DNA of 64,000 nucleotides from contig OZ231128.1 of the NCBI GenBank assembly GCA_965153355.1, forward strand, positions 28,148,001 through 28,212,000, given 5' to 3'. Below are positions 57,296-64,000 of this stretch, piece after piece. Position numbers and translations under genes: made by a program. Source of the DNA: Flaccisagitta enflata. Lineage: Eukaryota > Chaetognatha > Sagittoidea > Aphragmophora. A model generated the notes under the pieces. The model worked only from the letters and a program-made list of their open reading frames with translations, was not told the origin of the DNA and made no database searches. Numbering within the stretch: position 1 is the first letter of the stretch; each line of letters begins with the position of its first letter.

Positions 57296-57800
57296 TGCAG
57301 ACAGACAACGCAGAATGAGCTGTATGGGACAGAAACGCAAGAAAGCTTACCGGCCCGAATCTTATAAAGAAACATGAAATTTCGCGGATAGAGTTGCATG
57401 AGAGACAATCTGGAAATAAAGAGTTCCCCAGTTGAGGGGGGGGGCAGTGGGGGCAGTTGAGGGGACGGTCTTTCTCAATGGCACAAACGAAAAAAAACGG
57501 TGCAATTCTCATTGTAAGAAGTGGATCAGAATAAATGGGGAGGTGGGACGTTGGTGTTCGACAACACAGAAACGATTTTCTCCGTTTTACTCAAAGCATC
57601 CTAACATAGTGTTTTTTTCTCCTTATAAACATAGATTTTTTTTTCTGGAAGAGGAATATTTATATAAAAGATGTTTTCTTGTACACAATTGAATAAGTGA
57701 TATTTCCTATCTCAAGCACCCATTGGAAAATATATGAAAAGCTTTCTCATATCATTTTTTTCTTTTACAATAAAGAGGTTGCTTCTGGTTTGATTTTTCT
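57296..57800. other. Unassigned spacer
   Basis: No gene or bounded repeat found. Confidence 0.4.
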
Positions 57801-58670
57801 TTTAATCGCGGCCTTGCGATTCTATAAATGGCAGTTTCCACAATAAACTAGACTGGCGGAAACTAGCCGACTGAATTCGTTAACATTGATAAAAATGTCA
57901 TAATTTCATAATGGTTGTACCTAATAGCTTGAAATTTGAACCCTATGCTCAGAACTTGATACTTTTTTAGATTATATAAAAAAATTATTCTAATACTTGA
58001 AATGTGTTCAACTATGTTAACTTATGTCATAATCAGAGTAACATAAGTGTAACAGGGTGTTAACATATTAGGTCACTCTCTTCAAAAATCAATATCTTTA
58101 GCTAGAATTGACATGAAGGTCTGAAATTTTGCATGCAACTTGGGTCATGTCTGTACTTATGGGGGAAAAAAGAAATTTTCCATAATACCTAAGATATTGC
58201 CATTTAATGTATAGTATACTACTATATGTCAAAATCAAATAAATCATCATTTTAGACAAATCAACTAAAAGTGAAATTTTTCCATAGTAAATGACAACTG
58301 CTCACCATAAAATCTTTAGTTCTTCTTTAGGGAAGGCAATTAAACAAAAATGACCTATAGTTAAGTAGGTTTAATGATTTTTTGATGTCTTTTTTATAGT
58401 GGTTTTGAGTGTGACATCAGTGTGACATAAAAAAGGGGGTGATTTTGGCCTATTTTTTGCTACAAAGCCTATCAAAATTTTAAGTATGAAGGATATTAGC
58501 TAGGTACTGAATCCCAGGTAATATGTTGAAACAACTTCTATCATGAAAAAAAGGATTAGCATAATGATAACAATTTTTTTTGCTGTTACATCATGAATTT
58601 CAGCTGGGCTGGTTTATTGTGGAAATGACCAAATGGTCCGTTGGTCCTTCGGTATGTCCGTCCGTTCATG
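57800..58670 (+). repeat. Family A repeat, uninterrupted reference copy
   Basis: Contains in order all motifs seen split at 3798-3967 / 8013-8249 / 9510-9560 and partly at 9900-10230. It starts just after TTTAATCGCGGCCTTGCGAT (an S-like hairpin end) and finishes near CAGCTGGGCTGGTTTATTGT and GGTCCGTTGGTCC. Because both margins look like S sequence, family A may itself be a larger relative of family S. Confidence 0.6.
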
Positions 58671-58930
58671 ATCAGGAGGGGGCGGCAGGTTAACCAACAT
58701 TTGGCAAGAATTCATTTCTAAAAGGAATTCATCAATGAATTTTTTCTTACCACTGAAGAAGTTAGCTGAAACTATGAATGATATGAAAATTTAGAACAAC
58801 TAGATTTCATTAGCAATCTTTACAAAAAATAGAAATTCATTTTATCGTTTTTAAAAAAGTATTGCATAGAAAATGTTACTAATGTATCTCTTCATTTCAA
58901 ACAGTACTTTGACAGGATAACATCCAGGTC
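58671..58930. other. Unassigned AT-rich spacer
   Basis: No gene or repeat seen. Confidence 0.4.
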
Positions 58931-58931
58931 C

Positions 58932-58934
<3 letters not shown>

Positions 58935-59026
<92 letters not shown>
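58935..59026. repeat. (CT)n microsatellite
   Basis: Pure CT run. Confidence 0.95.
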
Positions 59027-59030
<4 letters not shown>

Positions 59031-59180
59031 AACCACATGACATTGCCTCGAGTATTAATTGGTGTACAAGCAGTTCAGAGTAAAGTCGATTTTGCAAAGG
59101 GGATTACCAGGTACCGGCGTGTGTTGATGGAACGCTATACGTAACCCAGATCGTTTTGGATTATGTAGAACATGTGGTGC

Positions 59181-59182
<2 letters not shown>

Positions 59183-59255
<73 letters not shown>

Positions 59256-59275
59256 CAGAGACAGAGACAGAGAGA
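59183..59275. repeat. (GA)n-(CAGAGA)n microsatellite
   Basis: GA run then six CAGAGA units. Confidence 0.95.
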
Positions 59276-59390
59276 CATCATGTTAGTTACATCCTCACTG
59301 CTTTATTGATTGAAATCAGATTAAAAGCGAACATGGCTAAGGGAAACCGTGGGGGTGGACAACAAACGTACATAGGATAGAGGAGGAAGA

Positions 59391-59510
59391 ACAAGGTCGG
59401 ATACACAACTACCTTAGCCACGGACGGGTGGGCAGAAGCGGATAACCCCAAAAAGCTATTTTGTGACGGCCCAACCGACCGACAAACCAAAAAACAAACA
59501 AAATGCGGGA
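59391..59510 (+). mobile_element. Family S 5' half
   Basis: AACAAGGTCGGATACACAAC, GCCACGGACGGGTGGGCAG and GACGGCCCAACCGACCGAC. The hairpin end is missing. Confidence 0.55.
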
Positions 59511-59945
59511 GGGGCAAGAGGGCGAAGTGGGAGGGATTGGGAGGAGGAATTCATAATACAAGGTATGTAGGACATAGAAAGCAAGGGTGAAGTGAAATTG
59601 ATACATTTTTATCAAGTTATTGATAAGATGACAAAGAAAATCATGGAGGACGGACAAGAAGAATTGAAAACAGGGATAGGGGGAAGAGAAAGGAGAACTG
59701 ATGGGGCGATATTCTATAAATCTCTATTTCATGCGTAGATGAACGGAAAAACGATCATTTCGACCAAAGCCAAGGGAACAAAAAGAATAGAAAATAGAAA
59801 GGGAAAAACAGGGGGGGGAATAGACAGAAAGGGGGAAAAATGAAGCGGACAAAATGAAAAACAACAAAGCGACTAAGCGGCTAATCAACTCTGCGGTTTT
59901 CATGTCAAAAGATATGGGATTGTGGCGGCGGGGGCCAAGTGAAGA
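59511..59945. other. Purine-rich spacer
   Basis: GGGAGGGG and GGGGGAAA-rich. No gene. Confidence 0.4.
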
Positions 59946-59947
59946 AA

Positions 59948-60073
<126 letters not shown>

Positions 60074-60199
60074 GAGGAAAGGAGAAAGGTGAGGTTGGGA
60101 AAGAAGGAAAATTGATGAGAGAAAAGGGATGAATGAAAGGTAAGAATATCGAAAAGCGGCAAAATATCTGCGCCGAAGAATGACATGAGTTTTGCAACG

Positions 60200-60334
60200 A
60201 AGCCTCTGCCGACGCCGCCGCCGCCGACGCCTCAGCCGACGCCTCAGCCGACGCCTCAGCCGACACATGAGACGGTCATACGTCTTCTCGCCAATGAGCG
60301 AGACGTCAATATTGAGAACAATCTCTTTGAGAAA

Positions 60335-60375
<41 letters not shown>

Positions 60376-60395
60376 GAGAGAGACAGACAGACAGA
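60200..60395. repeat. GCCGACGCCTCA repeats and (GA)n tract
   Basis: GCCGCCGCC then four GCCGACGCCTCA units (60205-60265), then GA runs from about 60339. Confidence 0.85.
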
Positions 60396-60824
60396 CATTC
60401 GGAAGCAGACACAATCAGACAGAAAAAGAACTGAGAAGCAGAAAACCAATCAAGACAGGCAAACAGACATGAGAATAGAGAGAGGAATAGACAAGCAATA
60501 AAGAGAGGAACAGACTGAGAACAGAGAGAGGAATAGACAAGCAATAAAATGCACAGAGCCGATGAGATAGAAATTGTGCAAAAAAAAAAATGCGGGAGGG
60601 GAAGCGAGAGAAGCGTCGATTGAGACGTTCTAACAAAACAACAAAGGGAATGACAGGCAGGCATTCCAATGAAATACAACTACTGTAGTCAACATACCGA
60701 CAGAAAGCCAGAAAAATATACAGACATGAAAACAAGTAAAAACAAAAAAGAAAAGTAGATTACAGATGGATGATGTTAAGCGTTGGGCGGTAAAGGCAAA
60801 AAAGTTAAGATGCTTTACAGAGAA

Positions 60825-60826
<2 letters not shown>
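60396..60826. other. Purine-rich spacer
   Basis: AGACAAGCAATAAA occurs twice (60489 and 60535). No gene. Confidence 0.4.
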
Positions 60827-60827
<1 letters not shown>

Positions 60828-60914
<87 letters not shown>

Positions 60915-60970
60915 GACAGACAGACGACAGACAGACACACAGAGACAGAGGCAGACAGAGAAAGAGAGAG
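60828..60970. repeat. (GA)n then GACGACAGACA tract
   Basis: GA run to about 60912 followed by two GACGACAGACA units. Confidence 0.95.
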
Positions 60971-61509
60971 AATGAGGTGGAGCGGGGAGTAGAAAAAAAT
61001 CAGAATGGGCAAGATAAAGACACAATTCATATTTTTTTATCCTTCTCTCAATATTCTTGTTGCAATGGGGGGCAGAGAATACCTGAGTATCCACCCAGAG
61101 TTATGAATGTCTGATGGGCTTGATAACAGAACACAAAATTGGATTGGGATTGGTTTAGATAAAAACAAGATAATCTCTCTCTCTCTCTTTTCTTTTTCTC
61201 TCTTTTCTTTTCCTTTCTTCTTTTTCTCACTCCCTCTCAGGGTTGGCTTTGATGTGAAAGATGTTCTTTATGGAATGGGATGACGAATAGCATTTTGAGT
61301 GAGGGTTTTAAAAACAAAGAATAAAAAGCGTGAACAGAAAAGAGAAAATAGCACATCTACGCACTACCAGTTTGCCTTGTTGTTTGAGGAAAATCTACAA
61401 AAACGATAACAGCTACACTTACTCCAGAAAAAAAAATCTTACAGGGCACCGAGTTGTGCGTTGGTGACTCTCTCTGCAATACAATGCCGAGAACTCAATT
61501 TAAATAGGA
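60971..61509. other. Unassigned spacer
   Basis: A CT/TTTTC-rich block lies at 61172-61240. No gene. Confidence 0.4.
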
Positions 61510-61702
61510 AACAAGGCCAACGCCTATAAGTCGCGTGTGAGACTAACATTATTACTTAATTATATATAATATGACTAAAATGACTTAAAATGAGTTTTTT
61601 TAAAACGACATAGTAGGAATGAAATGAATGAAAAAGAAAAATGTGACCAACCGACGGACGGACGGACAAAGCGGGGTGTAGAGTTGCATAGCACTCGACT
61701 AA
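61510..61702 (+). mobile_element. Family S hairpin element, same subtype as 8250-9509
   Basis: AACAAGGCCAACGCCTATAA, GTCGCGTGTG, an AT-rich core, ACGGACGGACGGAC and GTTGCATAGCACTCGACTAA. It shares the CAACxCCTATAA 5' variant with the long copy at 8250 but has no minisatellite. Confidence 0.7.
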
Positions 61703-61716
61703 AAAGTTTCCATATC

Positions 61717-62586
61717 CTGAGGCGGATCACCCAATAGGCTTAATAGGCTTAAGCCTAGGGCCCCGCGCTTCAGGGGGGCCCCGCGCCTGCCCCCCCCTTC
61801 AAATAAAAATGAAAAAAAGACGAAGAAAGAAATAAAGAGAAAAAAGAAACAAGTTAGTAACATAGGAAAAGAAATAAGGAAAAAAAAAGTAAAGAATAAA
61901 GCAAGAGTAGAAGAAGAAAATGAAAAGAAAAAAATAATAAAAAAAAGCAGAAAAAAGATCATAAGGAATTGTGATCTGCAAGAGTGTACCTTTGCTCAAT
62001 GATGGTAAATAATTGCTGAGGTATTATTCAAAACAGAAAAATAAAAAAAGTTCAAAATAAATATCTTGTACTTTCAAAAGAATAATAACTATATATTGAG
62101 CGTTAATATTAATGGCATGAATGGCATTATCAGTTTTGAAAACAATTTTTAGATTTTTAAAGCTACAAGATTTTGTTTTTATTTTTTTTTCAGTTCAATT
62201 AAAACTAAATGTTGTATTTTGTTTTATGCTTTATAATTCATCAGTGAAAGAATAATTAAATCTTTTAAATCAACAAACAGAAACATTGAAATATGTACGA
62301 CAAATGTAGATGTAAAAACATAAAACTCTAGTGGGTCTAAACAAGGCCGGATACACAGCTACCCCACAGGCTATCCCAGTCAAGGGCCATAGTTGAGGTC
62401 AGTGGAACATTTGGGCGGGAGCAATGAGGCTAAAACCCCCATTAATGTCAAAAAAGTAAAGTGTGAGTAAAGCCCCGTGCTTTGTTGATCTGCCTCGGGC
62501 TGATAAGGAGGGGGGGCAGATAGGGGGGAGGGGGGCCCCGCGCCCCAGCTAAGCCTAGGGCCCCGCACATTGTTGATCCGCCTCAG
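61717..62586. mobile_element. hAT-like element, TSD TCCATATC
   Basis: 13-bp TIRs CTGAGGCGGATCA, with TSD TCCATATC at 61709-61716 and 62587-62594. Subterminal GGCTTAAGCCTAGGGCCCCG is mirrored near the right end as CTAAGCCTAGGGCCCCGC. 870 bp, no transposase, contains a truncated family S copy. Confidence 0.85.
62341..62470 (+). mobile_element. Family S 5' half inside the hAT-like element
   Basis: AAACAAGGCCGGATACACAGC, CAGTCAAGGGCCATAGTTGA and GGCGGGAGCAATGAGGC to AAAGTAAAGTGTGAG. The hairpin half is missing. Confidence 0.6.
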
Positions 62587-62689
62587 TCCATATCACCAAA
62601 TGATTTTCTACTTTTGTCCTGGTGATTGGCGGAACGTTATTCAACATGTCGGGACATTGATTTCTCCTTTTGCCGCACAACGCAAACCG

Positions 62690-62980
62690 CATACGGTCGC
62701 GTGTTCGCGACTAAGAACTACCGATCCTTATTAGGTTCATGTATGTGCTTCATATTGAGTCTGTCAACGAACAACTCGGATTGCGCACAGAATTAGTTTT
62801 GAGATTTATTGACACCTCTTCGAGAAAGACTCCAACAGAGCATAGACCGACCAACATCGAATCATCGCGCTAAGGGCGTGTTTCTAGTGACGACCAAAAA
62901 CACGTTTCTTCCTGTGACATGTGCAACATGTTAATCTCGATTACAGCGTGAACACATATTCATGAATAACAACCATCCCA
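62690..62980. other. Spacer with S hairpin remnant
   Basis: GTCGCGTGTTCGCGACTAA at 62697-62715 is a lone S 3' hairpin. The remainder is unassigned. Confidence 0.5.
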
Positions 62981-63112
62981 TGAGGGAGTGAGCGAAGTGA
63001 GTAACAAGTTGCGAGCGAAGCGGGCCAAGCAAACATAACAAAGTGGAGCACCGTGAAGCGAGTGCGCTAGTGAGCTGTGCGAGCGAATGAACATAACGAG
63101 CGACCGAATGGC
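62980..63112. repeat. GAGCGAAGCGAG-type short repeats
   Basis: GAGTGAGCGAAGTGAG, GCGAGCGAAGCGGG, GAAGCGAGTGCG and GCGAGCGAATGAAC: small imperfect palindromes over 130 bp. Confidence 0.6.
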
Positions 63113-63360
63113 CCAATAAAAACGCGATTGTCAGGAGTAGAAACAGGCCTTAAGAAATTCAGCTTATCCAATGACAATGCCCCCAGCATCGAATATGCAC
63201 AATCTTCATTTACGAACCATTGGGCCCAGATTACCCCATAAAATAAAAAAGAACAAGAATGACTTCATGAATTGCCCAATTCTCAGAAAATAAAGGAACA
63301 TCGCGTCAAAAGGCAATCGAATGTAGGTCTTTCATTTCTCATTGCCTACGTTTATGAATG
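63113..63360. other. Unassigned spacer
   Basis: No gene seen. Confidence 0.35.
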
Positions 63361-63960
<600 letters not shown>

Positions 63961-63967
63961 AGCTCCC

Positions 63968-64000
63968 AAGTCGCGTGCGGGTGGGCAGGGGCAGTGTTAG
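63968..64000 (+). mobile_element. Family S 5' half at the window edge
   Basis: AAGTCGCGTGCGGGTGGGCA and GGGGCAGTG match the S 5' subterminal segment. The window ends here. Confidence 0.55.

Overview
The window is animal (invertebrate metazoan) nuclear DNA. Spliced genes with GT/AG introns, a secreted ShKT-type cysteine-rich protein, AATAAA poly(A) signals, very long simple-sequence tracts and a dense load of DNA transposons all point that way. I cannot name the species. Most long open frames here are artefacts of (CT)n, (GT)n, (GAA)n or (CTTT)n tracts and are not genes.

Only about 7 kb looks genic. From 10.77 to 16.44 kb there is (a) a four-exon gene for a 220-residue single-pass membrane protein with a signal peptide, (b) a 138-residue one-span membrane protein, and (c) on the opposite strand a 696-residue integrase with an intact HHCC zinc site and a D-57-D-35-E catalytic triad. 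From 21.59 to 22.81 kb lies a two-exon gene for an 88-residue secreted protein with two fused ShKT units. From 28.06 to 28.78 kb is a reading frame broken by one frameshift. Two very short coding-like stretches (7.0 and 54.7 kb) lie inside mobile elements.

The rest is layered mobile DNA. Many elements can be bounded from the sequence because terminal inverted repeats (TIRs) and target site duplications (TSDs) are visible. Seven have 8-bp TSDs (hAT-like): 3968-8012, 17938-18791, 29737-30623, 43399-43624, 46166-49218, 50888-51122 and 61717-62586. Five are TA-flanked, Tc1/mariner-like: 6475-7453, 23115-23290, 44582-44753, 45399-49636 and 47393-48959. One has 1-kb TIRs, 5'-CAC ends and a 4-bp TSD (25479-30972). 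One has TIRs of over 600 bp and a 9-bp TSD, Mutator-like (53164-57286). One is a palindromic element with a 4-bp TSD (47843-48851). The 45.4-49.6 kb block is four elements deep.

Two further families dominate the copy number. Family S has about 25 copies, whole or partial. It runs AACAAGGCCGGATACACGGC...(GGAC)n...hairpin-CTAA and resembles non-autonomous Helentron/Helitron-type elements. Its 5' subterminal 9-mer, 3' subterminal 9-mer and 3' hairpin change together from copy to copy. Family F has about 11 copies. It is a foldback family with GGCAGCGGCCCCAAAGGG inverted arms around copy-specific arrays of about 20 bp, and one side extends to a GGTCAGCGGTACCCG end. Family A is a third dispersed repeat (3.8/8.0, 10.0 and 57.8 kb). 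It acts as a target for the others and supplies uninterrupted reference copies.

The most novel-looking points are the covarying ends of family S, the ShKT pair whose two missing cysteines are exactly canonical partners, the four-deep nest, and the long-TIR element whose arms both carry the same nested insertions.
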